Positions 7,864 through 16,094 of a stretch of DNA of 64,000 bases are shown here, one piece after another. Position numbers and translations under genes: made by a program. The stretch is from CAMAVH01 sp046297835. GTDB taxonomy: Bacteria; Pseudomonadota; Alphaproteobacteria; SMXQ01. Location: contig JBKBHI010000004.1 in the NCBI GenBank assembly GCA_046297835.1, positions 248,001 through 312,000 on the forward strand, read 5' to 3'. The notes under the pieces are model-generated. The model made no database searches, was not told the DNA's origin, and saw nothing but the letters and a program-made list of their open reading frames with translations. The stretch's first letter is position 1. The number at the start of each line of letters is the position of its first letter.

Positions 7864-8979
7864 ATGGCGACTTTGAGCGAAGATCCGTCCATCCGCAGCG
7901 CGCGCAGCAACAACAACGCGACGCCCACCATGGAGCGTTGCGTGGCGGCCTACCCGGCCCGTCGCGGCTTCAAGCCCTATATCCAGGTGCCGCCGCGCAT
8001 CGACGGCGTGCGCGGCTTCATCGACATCCATTGCCACGCCGAATACGGCCAGCAGGACGCCCTGGCGGTCGCCAAGCTCGCCTCCGAAAACGGCATGTAC
8101 GGCATCCTCTACAAGTCGATCGGCAAGGACGACAAGCGCGCCGCCGGTCCGATGGAGGACGTCAACCAGCTCATCGAGGACATGAAGCGCTGGTCGGACG
8201 AGACTGGCATCCCGGCGATCAAGGCTTGGGGCGGCTACGCCCTGTGCCGCGACAACAAGCCGCCGAGCGCCGAGAAGGTCCGCACCCAGGTCAAGGCCGG
8301 CGTCGAAGCCTTCTGGCTGGCGCTCGCCAACCACGCCAACACCTACTCCATCGTCGGCGGCAAGCCCTATCGTTGGGATCCGACGGCGAGCAAGAAGGAC
8401 CACACGCCGCCGCTGTCGTGGGAAGACTCGCTGAAATACGGCCACTACGCGCTGACCGAAAAGGGCAAGCTGAAGCCCGAATACGAGGAGGCGATCCGTA
8501 TGATCGCCGACAGCAACAAGACGCTGTCGCTCGGCCATTCGACCCATAAGGAGATTTGGGAACTGGCCGAACTGATCGACAAGCTGAAGTTCAAGCGCGC
8601 CTTCATCGACCATCCGTTCAGCCCGTTCGTGAACATCACGATCGAGCAGATGCAGGAATTGTCCAAGGTCGGCATCACCTTTAACTTCACCTTCGACGAG
8701 ATCTCGCCGATGCTCGGCGTCGATCCGGGCAAGATGTACGAGGCGATTCGCAAGGTCGGCGTGCAGCACTTCTGCCTCTCTAGCGACGCTGGCGACACCT
8801 TGTTCCCGAACTCGGTGGAAGCCATGCGCCAAGTCGCCGGCTACATGATCGCCTTCGGCATGAACGCCGACGAGATCGAGACGATGTGCGTGCGCAACCC
8901 GGCTAGGCTGGTCGGCCTCGACCCGGACCAGGTGGTCCGCGAGATCAAGGAGCGCTCCGCCGCGGTCGCCGCGGCCTAG
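7864..8979 (+). CDS. DUF6282-family metal-dependent hydrolase-like protein
   Basis: A 371-residue cytoplasmic protein of the DUF6282 family, which has an amidohydrolase-like TIM-barrel fold. FIDIHCHAEY near residue 55 provides the usual His-x-His of strand one. HPFSPFVNITIEQMQELSKVG and HFCLSSDAGDTLFPN lie further on, the latter carrying the likely barrel-end Asp. It closes with the NPARLVGL signature shared with amidohydrolase-2 enzymes. The first 40 residues are an extra polar extension. GGAGAG precedes the ATG closely. It is the first gene behind operator copy A and is followed by a LigI-like amidohydrolase, so a ring-opening or hydrolytic step in the same pathway is plausible. The reaction is unknown. 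Confidence 0.75.
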   Translation: MATLSEDPSIRSARSNNNATPTMERCVAAYPARRGFKPYIQVPPRIDGVRGFIDIHCHAEYGQQDALAVAKLASENGMYGILYKSIGKDDKRAAGPMEDVNQLIEDMKRWSDETGIPAIKAWGGYALCRDNKPPSAEKVRTQVKAGVEAFWLALANHANTYSIVGGKPYRWDPTASKKDHTPPLSWEDSLKYGHYALTEKGKLKPEYEEAIRMIADSNKTLSLGHSTHKEIWELAELIDKLKFKRAFIDHPFSPFVNITIEQMQELSKVGITFNFTFDEISPMLGVDPGKMYEAIRKVGVQHFCLSSDAGDTLFPNSVEAMRQVAGYMIAFGMNADEIETMCVRNPARLVGLDPDQVVREIKERSAAVAAA

Positions 8980-8991
8980 GGCCTACGCGTC

Positions 8992-9021
8992 AATCCCCCT
9001 TCGCAGCAGCGAAGGGGGATT
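8992..9021 (+). terminator. 13-bp hairpin between the DUF6282 and amidohydrolase genes
   Basis: A perfect 13-bp stem (8992-9004 with 9009-9021) and an AGCA loop follow the DUF6282 stop by 12 bp. The right arm holds the only strong purine run (GAAGGGGGA) before the next gene, and no T-run follows. It may be a partial terminator, an mRNA stabiliser, or a structure that hides a ribosome site. Confidence 0.5.
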
Positions 9022-9046
9022 CGCTTTGCAGGATCGGATTTCGACC

Positions 9047-9910
9047 ATGGCGACGGAAGAGCTACTCGCGCGCGCGGTGGCGACCGCGCTGCCCAGCGGC
9101 AGCTGCGACGCGCAATTTCATGTCTACGGCGACCGCGAGCGCTATCCGGTGCGTCACGCCAATCCGCTGTATGACGCGCCGTTCGCGCCCTTGGCCGACG
9201 CGATGAAGATGCACGCGCGCATCGGCATGGAGCGCGTCGTGCTGGTGCAGGCGACGCCCTACACCACCGATCACAGCCTGCTCGTCGATTCGCTGAAGGA
9301 GTTGACGCTGGAGCGCGCGCGCGGCATCGCCATCGTCGACGACAGCGTGAGCGACGCGGAGCTCGCGCGGCTGGACGCCGCCGGCGTGCGCGCCGCGCGC
9401 TTCAACTTCCAGAAGCGTCTCGGCCTGGTGCCGTCGTTCGACAGCTTCCATCGCCAGGTCGCGCGCCTGCGCGAGCTCGGCTGGTTCGTCAAAGTGTTCG
9501 CCGGCCCCACCGAACTGGAGGAGATCGAGGGCGAGATCGCTCGCGTCGATCTGCCGGTCGTGTTCGACCATATGGGTCATCTCGATTTCAGCCTCGGGCT
9601 GGCGCAGCCCGGCATGAGGCGGCTGCTGGGCATTCTCGCGCGCGAGGATCGCTGGATCATGCTGTCCAACGGACACCGCGGCTCGCGCATGGGCCAGCCG
9701 TGGGACGACGCCGTGCCGTTCGGCCGCGCCTTCGTCGAAGCGGCGCCCGACCGCTGCATCTGGGGCAGCGACTGGCCGCACATCGGCTCGCGCGGCGGCC
9801 CCATGCCGGACGACGCCGACCTCGTGGGCTTGCTCAAACGCTACGCGCCCGATGCCGCGGCGCTCCGGAAAATCCTCGTCGACAACCCGGCGCGACTATT
9901 CGGATTCTGA
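9047..9910 (+). CDS. Amidohydrolase-2 family hydrolase, LigI-like (first paralogue)
   Basis: A 287-residue TIM-barrel hydrolase of the amidohydrolase-2 superfamily, close in style to 2-pyrone-4,6-dicarboxylate lactonase (LigI). SCDAQFHVYGDRERYPVR near the start replaces the strict HxH by QFH, as in LigI-type enzymes that need no metal. DHMGHLDF, MLSNGHRGSRMG, WGSDWPH and NPARLFGF follow in order. A TTG at 9026 is an alternative start with a strong purine run, but that run is locked in a hairpin; the ATG at 9047 has only a distant AGGA. The enzyme is a clear paralogue of the product at 13040 and lies in the same regulon. Hydrolysis of a lactone or cyclic intermediate is inferred. Confidence 0.87.
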   Translation: MATEELLARAVATALPSGSCDAQFHVYGDRERYPVRHANPLYDAPFAPLADAMKMHARIGMERVVLVQATPYTTDHSLLVDSLKELTLERARGIAIVDDSVSDAELARLDAAGVRAARFNFQKRLGLVPSFDSFHRQVARLRELGWFVKVFAGPTELEEIEGEIARVDLPVVFDHMGHLDFSLGLAQPGMRRLLGILAREDRWIMLSNGHRGSRMGQPWDDAVPFGRAFVEAAPDRCIWGSDWPHIGSRGGPMPDDADLVGLLKRYAPDAAALRKILVDNPARLFGF

Positions 9911-9932
9911 GCCGCCGACCGGTTTCGGCGGC
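9911..9932 (+). terminator. Small GC hairpin after the first LigI-like gene
   Basis: GCCGCCG and CGGCGGC (9911-9917 and 9926-9932) form a 7-bp stem directly behind the stop codon with an eight-base loop. No T-run follows, so termination is only a possibility. Confidence 0.35.
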
Positions 9933-9956
9933 GGGGGCATTGGTGTGCGTTTACCC

Positions 9957-9973
9957 ATAACCAATTGGTATAA
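9957..9973. promoter_or_regulatory. Operator-like palindrome before the LysR gene
   Basis: The sequence ATAACC-AATT-GGTATAA contains the same palindromic T-N11-A box as copies A, B and C but lacks their second box at the normal spacing. It lies 33 bp before the LysR start codon at 10006 and may serve autoregulation. The stretch behind it (AATTAGATAATTC) resembles part of the second box of copy B. Confidence 0.5.
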
Positions 9974-10005
9974 TTAGATAATTCTTAATAAGGATGGCGA
10001 ATAGC

Positions 10006-10926
10006 ATGGACCTTCGACATTTGCGAAACATGCTGGCGGTGATGGACGAGGGCAGTCTCGGCAAGGCCGCCGAGAAGCTGCATATCTCGCAGCCCGCCTT
10101 GACCAAGAGCATCCAGCGCCTCGAGGAGCAACTCGGCGTCAAGCTGTTCGAGCGTAAGGCGCGCGGCATGGAGGCGACGTCCTATGCCGACAGCCTGCGC
10201 GCCTACGCGCAATCGGCCTGCGTCGGCATGACCCAGGCGGTGAAAGAGATCAACGCGCTGCGCAACGGCACCGAAGGCGTCATCACCGTCGCCGGCCCGC
10301 CGATGATCGCCTCCGAGCTGCTGCCCGACGTGCTGGTGCGCCTCGCGGCCGAGCGGCCCAACTTGCAGCTGCGCGTCGTGTCGCAGAACCAGGAGCTGTT
10401 CACGTCGCTGCTCGCCGGCAAGTTCACACTCGTCGTCGCCATGCTTTACAACGAGATGCCGAAGATCGGCCTGACCAAGCGTTGGCTGTTCGACGACAAG
10501 CTGGTGCTGGTGATGCGCCCGGACCATCCGGCGGCCCAGCTCAAGAAGATCAAGCCGCAGGATTTGCTCGGCTATAAATGGGCCTTCTCCGATAACGACA
10601 CTTGGCACCGTCGCCGCCTCGAATTGTATTTCGAGCAGTTCGGCCTCGGGATGCCGCGCGCTAGCCTGGAAAGCCGCGAGCCGGCCATCCTCAAGGCCGC
10701 GATCATGAAAAGCGATCATGTCGGCGTGCTGGCGCGCATCGGCGTCGAGCGCGAACTCGAGCAGGGCCTGCTGACCGCCATCGAGATCGATTCGCCTTTC
10801 ATGATGCGGCCGATCGGCATCGTGCAACGCGAGAACGATATGCCGTCGCCCGCGGTCAACGCCTTCGTCCGCATTCTCGAAGCGGTGTGCCGCGAACGCG
10901 GCTATGCGGACAAGCCGCAATCCTGA
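10006..10926 (+). CDS. LysR-family transcriptional regulator of the catabolic island
   Basis: A 306-residue LysR-type regulator. The N-terminal winged helix reads MDLRHLRNMLAVMDEGSLGK, then AAEKLHISQPALTKSIQRLE. A linker and a two-lobe effector domain follow, with DKLVLVMRPDHP and KSDHVGVLARIGV typical of the substrate-binding fold. I prefer the ATG at 10006, where family members usually begin, to the ATG at 9994, which touches its own purine run; AAGGA lies 11-12 bases upstream. It sits centrally in the island, between genes preceded by the 44-bp module, and has a related palindrome before its own start. It is therefore the prime candidate to bind those sites. The inducer is unknown. Confidence 0.9.
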   Translation: MDLRHLRNMLAVMDEGSLGKAAEKLHISQPALTKSIQRLEEQLGVKLFERKARGMEATSYADSLRAYAQSACVGMTQAVKEINALRNGTEGVITVAGPPMIASELLPDVLVRLAAERPNLQLRVVSQNQELFTSLLAGKFTLVVAMLYNEMPKIGLTKRWLFDDKLVLVMRPDHPAAQLKKIKPQDLLGYKWAFSDNDTWHRRRLELYFEQFGLGMPRASLESREPAILKAAIMKSDHVGVLARIGVERELEQGLLTAIEIDSPFMMRPIGIVQRENDMPSPAVNAFVRILEAVCRERGYADKPQS

Positions 10927-10945
10927 CGACGCCGACATCGCGCTC

Positions 10946-10989
10946 ATACCGACGCGTTATGCGTAATCGACAATTAGATATTTGTTCCC
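10946..10989 (+). promoter_or_regulatory. 44-bp operator module, copy B (before the TPP enzyme)
   Basis: Box one reads ATACCGACGCGTTATG (weaker palindrome, right arm intact). Box two reads GACAATTAGATATTTG at exactly the spacing of copies A and C. It lies 19 bp after the LysR gene and 63 bp before the TPP enzyme start. Confidence 0.6.
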
Positions 10990-11052
10990 GATGGGCCGAC
11001 CGTCGAGGATGACAACTCAAATCTGCCAATGCGCAGGGAAGGCATAGCTGAG

Positions 11053-12885
11053 ATGAATGAGATGACGCCTGCGGGCGCGAAAAAGACCGGCCTGGAGACC
11101 ATCGACCGCCCGACGCCGACGGACAACCCTGTCATGGGCTGGGGGTCCGACGCCATCGCCGCCCTGCTGAACAAGCTCGATTTCAAATATGTCGCTCTCG
11201 TGCCGGGTGCCAGCTATCGCGGCCTGCACGACAGTTTGGTGAACTATCTCGGCAACACCAATCCGCAGATGCTGGTCTGCCTGCACGAAGAGCATGCCGT
11301 CGCCATCGCGCAGGGCTACGCCAAAGTCACCGACAAGCCGATGCTCGCTGCGCTGCATAGCAATGTCGGCCTGATGCACGCGACCATGGCGATTTATAAC
11401 GCTTGGTGCGACCGCCGGCCGATGGTGATCATCGGCGCGACCGGGCCGGGCGACGCCAACGAGCGCCGGCCGTGGATCGAATGGATTCACACCTCGAAGG
11501 ACCAGGGCGCGCTGATCCGCAATTACACCAAGTGGGACGACGAGCCGCGCTCGGTGCCGGCCACGTTCGAATCGATCCTGCGCGCGCGCCAGATCGCCAT
11601 GACCGAGCCGCTCGGACCGACCTACGTCTGCCTCGATGTCGAGATGCAGGAGGAGAAGCTCGAGCCCGGCTTGAAGCTGCCCGATATCGAGCGCTACCAG
11701 CCGGCCGCGGCGCCAACCGCGCCCGAATCGGCGCTCGACACGGCGGCCGAGTGGCTGGCGCACGCCAAACGTCCGCTCATCCTGTGCGGCCGCGTCTCGC
11801 GCGACGAGGACGATTGGGCGGCCCGCGTCGCGTTGGCCGAAGCGATCGGCGGCATCGTGCTCACCGATCTCAAGAATTCGAGCGCCTTTCCGACCGAGCA
11901 TCCGCTGGCGGCCGTCGAGCCGCGCGCGCGGCCTTCGGCGGCGACGTTCGAAGCGCTGACCTCGGCCGACGTCATCATCTCGCTCGATTGGCTCGATCCC
12001 GCCGGCCTGTTCAAATCTTGCGCCAAGACCGGCCCGGTCACGGCGAAGGTCATCAACGTGAGCGCCGACAGCTACATCCATAACGGCTGGTCGATGGATT
12101 ACCAGGCGCTGCCGCCGGCCGACCTGCCGATCCAGGCGTCGCCGGACGCCGTGACGCGGCCGTTGCGCAAGGCGATCGAAGCCAAGACCGGCGGCAAGCG
12201 CTACGCCGAGCCGAAATGGACGCTGACCAATCCGGGCAAGGCGAAGATCGCTTACGACCCGAAAAACCTGCCGCCGGCGGAGAAGGGCATCGGCCTGCGC
12301 CACTTCGCCGAATGCGTCTCGCTGACGTTGCAGGACGAGCCGGTCGGCTACGCCCGCTTCTCGCTCGGCTGGCCCGGCCATGTTTGTCGCTTCACCGGTC
12401 CGCTCGACTATTTCGGCAATGACGGCGGCGGGGGCGTCGGCGCAGGCCCCGGCGTTTCGGTCGGCGTGGCGCTTGGCTTGCGCGACAAGGGCCGCATTCC
12501 TGTCGCCGTGCTCGGCGACGGCGACACGCTGATGGGCATCAATGCCCTGTGGACTGCGGCGCGCGCGCGTATTCCGATGCTCATCGTGGTCTCCAACAAT
12601 CGCGCTTACCACAACGACGAAGTGCATCAGGGCCACATGGCCAAGGAACGCGGCCGCCCGGTCGAGAACAAGTGGATCGGTCAGCGGCTCGACGATCCGG
12701 CGGTCGACATTGTCGCCATGGCCAAGGCCCAAGGCTTTAGCGGCGAAGGCCCGATCACCACCCTCGCGGACCTGCCCGACGCCCTGCGGCGCGGCATTGC
12801 GGCCGTCAAAGGCGGCGGCTGCCACCTTGTCGAGGTCATCATCAACCCCGGCTATGCCGAGGCTGAAGGCAGCAAGGCTGGTTAG
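11053..12885 (+). CDS. Thiamine-diphosphate-dependent enzyme, acetolactate-synthase-like
   Basis: A 610-residue enzyme of the TPP-dependent decarboxylase/acetolactate-synthase fold. The pyrimidine-binding domain carries the activating glutamate in LHEEHAVAIAQGYAKV (about residue 79). A middle domain spans about 220-370. The pyrophosphate-binding domain has GDGDTLMGINALWTAARARI ending in SNN near residues 488-517, the magnesium-diphosphate motif. A glycine-rich GGGGVGAGPGVSVG precedes it. I start at MNEMTPAGAK because AGGGAAGG lies ten bases upstream; the ATG at 11029 lacks a site. It is the only gene between operator copies B and C and ends in a strong terminator, so it is a single-gene unit. 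Decarboxylation of a 2-keto acid or carboligation is likely; the substrate is not readable. Confidence 0.88.
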   Translation: MNEMTPAGAKKTGLETIDRPTPTDNPVMGWGSDAIAALLNKLDFKYVALVPGASYRGLHDSLVNYLGNTNPQMLVCLHEEHAVAIAQGYAKVTDKPMLAALHSNVGLMHATMAIYNAWCDRRPMVIIGATGPGDANERRPWIEWIHTSKDQGALIRNYTKWDDEPRSVPATFESILRARQIAMTEPLGPTYVCLDVEMQEEKLEPGLKLPDIERYQPAAAPTAPESALDTAAEWLAHAKRPLILCGRVSRDEDDWAARVALAEAIGGIVLTDLKNSSAFPTEHPLAAVEPRARPSAATFEALTSADVIISLDWLDPAGLFKSCAKTGPVTAKVINVSADSYIHNGWSMDYQALPPADLPIQASPDAVTRPLRKAIEAKTGGKRYAEPKWTLTNPGKAKIAYDPKNLPPAEKGIGLRHFAECVSLTLQDEPVGYARFSLGWPGHVCRFTGPLDYFGNDGGGGVGAGPGVSVGVALGLRDKGRIPVAVLGDGDTLMGINALWTAARARIPMLIVVSNNRAYHNDEVHQGHMAKERGRPVENKWIGQRLDDPAVDIVAMAKAQGFSGEGPITTLADLPDALRRGIAAVKGGGCHLVEVIINPGYAEAEGSKAG

Positions 12886-12911
12886 TCTTCCTGCAGCCTT
12901 GCGTCTGAACT

Positions 12912-12937
12912 GGGGCCGCCTCGTGCGGCCCCTTTTT
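12912..12937 (+). terminator. Rho-independent terminator of the TPP-enzyme gene
   Basis: A stem of eight G-C/C-G pairs (12912-12919 with 12925-12932), a five-base loop and TTTTT directly behind it form a textbook terminator 26 bp after the stop codon. Confidence 0.88.
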
Positions 12938-12948
12938 CGTTCAACGAT

Positions 12949-12992
12949 GTAACGATTGGTTATGACCTAAGGACAATTCGATATTTGTCCCT
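12949..12992 (+). promoter_or_regulatory. 44-bp operator module, copy C (before the second LigI-like gene)
   Basis: Box one is GTAACGATTGGTTATG and box two GGACAATTCGATATTTGTCC, itself an inverted repeat (GGACAA...TTGTCC). Spacing between boxes is identical to copies A and B. The module begins 12 bp behind the terminator and 91 bp before the start codon at 13040. Confidence 0.65.
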
Positions 12993-13039
12993 TATGCGAG
13001 CCGACGGCATTCTCGGCCCAACCCAACAAGGGGGCTTTG

Positions 13040-13939
13040 ATGCCTGACGGTAGCGAAAAGATTTATCCGAGCTGGAATCGCGACGTGCGCGCCCCGGTGC
13101 CGCCGGCGCCGGCCAAAAGCTGCGACAGCCAGTTCCACATCTATGGCGACGCGGCGAAATATCCGCCCAAGCCCGGCGCGCTCTACGAGCCGCCCGACGG
13201 CAAGTTCGAGGACATGGTCGGCCTGCTGCGCAAAATGGGCTTCCAGCGCGGCGTCATCGTCCATCCGATGCCCTACGACACGGACCATCGCCTGCTGATC
13301 GACACCCTCTCGGCGAATCCCGACAAGGCGAACATCCGCGCCACCGCGATCATCAAGGACCATGTCAGCGACACGGAGCTCGAAAAGCTGAACAGCCTCG
13401 GCGTCGTCGCCGCGCGCTTCAACATCGGCAAATATTATAACGAGGCGCAGTCGCCCGATTCCATCAAGCGCTCGATGGAACGCGCCAAAGAGCTTGGCTG
13501 GCACGCGCGCCTGCATATCGCCGGCCCGCACATCCTCGAATACGCGCCGATGTTGGATTCCATTAAGGACCTGACGATGTCGGTCGACCATATGGGCCAC
13601 ATCGACTTCGCCGAGGGCCTGGAGGGCAAGGCCTTCCAATGGATCCTCGACCGCATCAAACACCACGGCTGGTGGCTCATGCTGTCCAACGGTAGTCGAC
13701 TGTCGCATATGGACGACGATTGGGACGACGCCGTCCCGTTCGGCCGCGCCTATGTCGAGGCGGCCGAAGACCGGCTGATTTGGGGCTCCGACTGGCCGCA
13801 CGTGCGCTGGCGCAAGCCGCGCATGCCGACCGATGCCGAACTCGTCGAGCTGCTCTACCGCTATTGCGATAACGACCGGACGATCATCCAGAAAATCCTG
13901 GTGGACAATCCGGCGCGTCTGCACGGCTTCGAGGACTAA
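13040..13939 (+). CDS. Amidohydrolase-2 family hydrolase, LigI-like (second paralogue)
   Basis: A 299-residue hydrolase of the amidohydrolase-2 superfamily and paralogue of the gene at 9047. Shared landmarks include SCDSQFHIYGDAAKYPPK near residue 30, HPMPYDTDHRLLIDTL, VDHMGHIDF, LMLSNGSRLSHM, IWGSDWPHVRW and NPARLHGF. As in LigI-type lactonases, QFH stands where metal-dependent relatives have HxH. AAGGGGG lies five bases before the ATG at 13040. It leads a two-gene unit with a Bug receptor 64 bp downstream and has operator copy C in front. The pair of paralogues suggests two similar hydrolytic steps or two related substrates. Confidence 0.88.
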   Translation: MPDGSEKIYPSWNRDVRAPVPPAPAKSCDSQFHIYGDAAKYPPKPGALYEPPDGKFEDMVGLLRKMGFQRGVIVHPMPYDTDHRLLIDTLSANPDKANIRATAIIKDHVSDTELEKLNSLGVVAARFNIGKYYNEAQSPDSIKRSMERAKELGWHARLHIAGPHILEYAPMLDSIKDLTMSVDHMGHIDFAEGLEGKAFQWILDRIKHHGWWLMLSNGSRLSHMDDDWDDAVPFGRAYVEAAEDRLIWGSDWPHVRWRKPRMPTDAELVELLYRYCDNDRTIIQKILVDNPARLHGFED

Positions 13940-14003
13940 ACGCTTTCAACGGGTCGGCACAATGCCGGCCGCCTTTAAACGTCATCAACAGGAAGGTCTG
14001 AAG

Positions 14004-15047
14004 ATGAACTCGCTCAAAGCGATCTGCTGCGCTATCGCCCTTGGCGTCGCTGCCGGCGCCGCTACCTCCGCCGCCGCCCAGTCGGTGGAAGATTTCTACA
14101 AAGGCAAGCGCGTCACCGTTTACATCGGTTCGTCCGCCGGCGGCGGCACTGACCTTTACGGTCGCACCTTCGGCCAGTTCCTCGGCAACGTCATTCCGGG
14201 CAAGCCGAGCGTCGTCATCAGCAACATGCCGGGCGCGAACGGCATGGCATTGGCCAATCAGCTCTACAAACTTTTGCCGAAGGACGGCACTGCGATCGGC
14301 ACGTTCGACCGCAACGCCGCCATGCATTCGGTGTGGGGCAACCCCAAGGCGCAGTTCGTCGCCGCCGAGCTGAACTGGATCGGCAGCGCCAACATCGACG
14401 CCAGCACCTGCGTTACCTGGCACACCACCGGCATCGATACGCTGGAGAAATTCATCACCCAGCCGGTCGTGCTCGGCTCCACCGCGATCTACCACGCCAA
14501 CGCGCTCAACACTCTGTTCGGCGCCAAGCTCAAGCAGGTCACGGGCTACCCGGGCGGCAACGACGTGCTGCTCGCGCTCGAGCGCGGCGAAGTCGAAGGC
14601 CGCTGCAACTGGTCGTGGTCCTCGATCATCAGCACGCGCTCGGAATGGGTGCGTGACAAGAAGATCAACGTCATCGTCCAGTTCGCCGACGAGAAGCACC
14701 CCGATCTGCCGAACGTGCCGCTGATCAGCGATCTGGCCAAGACCGATAGGGACCGCCAGATGCTCGACCTGATGCTGTCGAGCCAAGTGATGGCCCGTCC
14801 GTTCGCCGCCCCGCCGGGCGTGCCGGCCGATCGCGTCAAGGCGCTGCGCGACGCGTTCATGGCCGTCGTCAAGGACCCCGCCTTCATCGCGGCGTCCAAG
14901 GCGCAGCAGCTCGAAGTCGATCCGGTCTCGGGCGAGCGCATCCAGCAGATCGTCCAGCGCATGACCGATACGCCCAAGCCGCTGTTGCGCGAACTGCGCG
15001 ATCTGGCCCTCGGCCCCGAGGCTTCGGCTGCCCTGGACAAGCAGTAA
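14004..15047 (+). CDS. Bug/TctC-type tripartite tricarboxylate transporter receptor
   Basis: A 347-residue periplasmic receptor. The signal peptide (MNSLKAICCAIALGVAAGAA, cleavage near SAAAQ) is followed by the mature start VEDFYKGKRVTVYIGSSAGG. NMPGANGMA, LLPKDGTAIG and VTGYPGGNDVLLALERGEVE follow, the last being the family's carboxylate-binding loop. AGGAAGG stands about seven bases before the ATG. It is the last gene of the operator-C unit and is followed by a strong terminator. It presumably captures the acid that the neighbouring amidohydrolase and TPP enzyme process. Two upstream in-frame starts exist but run into the preceding gene. Confidence 0.93.
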   Translation: MNSLKAICCAIALGVAAGAATSAAAQSVEDFYKGKRVTVYIGSSAGGGTDLYGRTFGQFLGNVIPGKPSVVISNMPGANGMALANQLYKLLPKDGTAIGTFDRNAAMHSVWGNPKAQFVAAELNWIGSANIDASTCVTWHTTGIDTLEKFITQPVVLGSTAIYHANALNTLFGAKLKQVTGYPGGNDVLLALERGEVEGRCNWSWSSIISTRSEWVRDKKINVIVQFADEKHPDLPNVPLISDLAKTDRDRQMLDLMLSSQVMARPFAAPPGVPADRVKALRDAFMAVVKDPAFIAASKAQQLEVDPVSGERIQQIVQRMTDTPKPLLRELRDLALGPEASAALDKQ

Positions 15048-15063
15048 ACCGTTCTGGATCGGC

Positions 15064-15096
15064 GGAGGCGCGGCCGGGGGGCCGCGCCTCCTTTTT
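15064..15096 (+). terminator. Rho-independent terminator closing the catabolic island
   Basis: A perfect 12-bp stem (15064-15075 with 15080-15091) and a GGGG loop are followed at once by TTTTT. It stands 16 bp after the Bug stop codon and marks the right end of the operator-controlled cluster. Confidence 0.92.
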
Positions 15097-15261
15097 CGCC
15101 ATCCGCGGCTGTTGCTCGCTGCGCTTCGCCTGATAAAATCGGCGGCTGCGAGTTTTCCACAGGCAGGCCGACGCCGCCAGCCGGGCCGTTGACTGCACCG
15201 TGATGATGCATTGGCGCGCCAATCGGTTAGGCTAGGGGCCTGTCATCAACAGGAGCTAGGC

Positions 15262-16059
15262 ATGACCCCCCGTATCCGCCCCCTGCATTTCGCCCCCGCC
15301 GCCGCGCTGGCGGCGCTGCTCGCTTTCACCGCCGCCCCCGCCCTGGCGCAGACCACGGACTACAAGCCCGAGGTGTTCCAGGCCGGTAAGGACGTCGTCT
15401 GGGTGCCGACGGCGGACGAGCTGGTCGGCAAGATGCTCGACATGGCCAAGGTCACGAAGGACGACATCGTCTACGACCTCGGCTCGGGCGACGGCCGCAC
15501 CGTGATCGCCGCCGCCAAGCGCGGCGCGCGCGCTTACGGTATCGAATACAATCCCGACCTCGTCGAACTGTCGAAGCGGAACGCCGCGGCCGCTGGCGTG
15601 GCCGACCGCGCCACTTTCGAGAAAGCCGACATTTTCGAGAGCGACTACTCGAAAGCCACCGTCATCACTTTGTTCCTGCTGCCCTCGCTGAACGAGCGCC
15701 TGCGCCCGACCATCCTCAAGCAGAAGCCGGGCACCCGCGTCGTCTCCAACACCTTCCCGATGGGCGATTGGGAGCCGGACGAGACGGCCAACGTCGGCGC
15801 GCAAGATTGCAGCAGCTGGTGCCGCGCCCTGCTCTGGATCGTTCCGGCCGAGGTGGCCGGCGACTGGCGGCTCGGCAACCAGGATCTCAAGCTGACCCAG
15901 CAGTATCAGATGCTGAGCGGCACGCTGGGCTCGGCGGCGATCTCGGACGCCAAGATGAACGGCACGGAGATTTCCTTCACCGCCGGCGGCACGAAATACG
16001 TCGGCACCGTCGAAGGCAAGACGATGAAGGGCGCGAACTGGTCGGCGACGCGCAAGTAA
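15262..16059 (+). CDS. Class I SAM-dependent methyltransferase-fold protein with a Sec signal peptide
   Basis: A 265-residue protein. Residues 1-30 form a classic Sec signal (two Arg, a long Ala/Leu core, PALA-QT cleavage). The rest carries a Rossmann methyltransferase core: VYDLGSGDGRTVIAAAKRGA near residue 73 is motif I, GIEYNPDLVELSKRNA supplies the acidic residue for the SAM ribose, and FEKADIFE follows. The C-terminal third (residues 190-265) looks like an added small beta domain. AGGAG lies six bases before the ATG. A SAM-dependent fold in a predicted periplasmic protein is odd, because SAM is cytoplasmic. Either the signal acts as an anchor or the fold serves another role. Function unknown. 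Confidence 0.82.
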   Translation: MTPRIRPLHFAPAAALAALLAFTAAPALAQTTDYKPEVFQAGKDVVWVPTADELVGKMLDMAKVTKDDIVYDLGSGDGRTVIAAAKRGARAYGIEYNPDLVELSKRNAAAAGVADRATFEKADIFESDYSKATVITLFLLPSLNERLRPTILKQKPGTRVVSNTFPMGDWEPDETANVGAQDCSSWCRALLWIVPAEVAGDWRLGNQDLKLTQQYQMLSGTLGSAAISDAKMNGTEISFTAGGTKYVGTVEGKTMKGANWSATRK

Positions 16060-16094
16060 GCGTCGCCTAAGAGGATGCGAAGCGTGCCGGCGAC

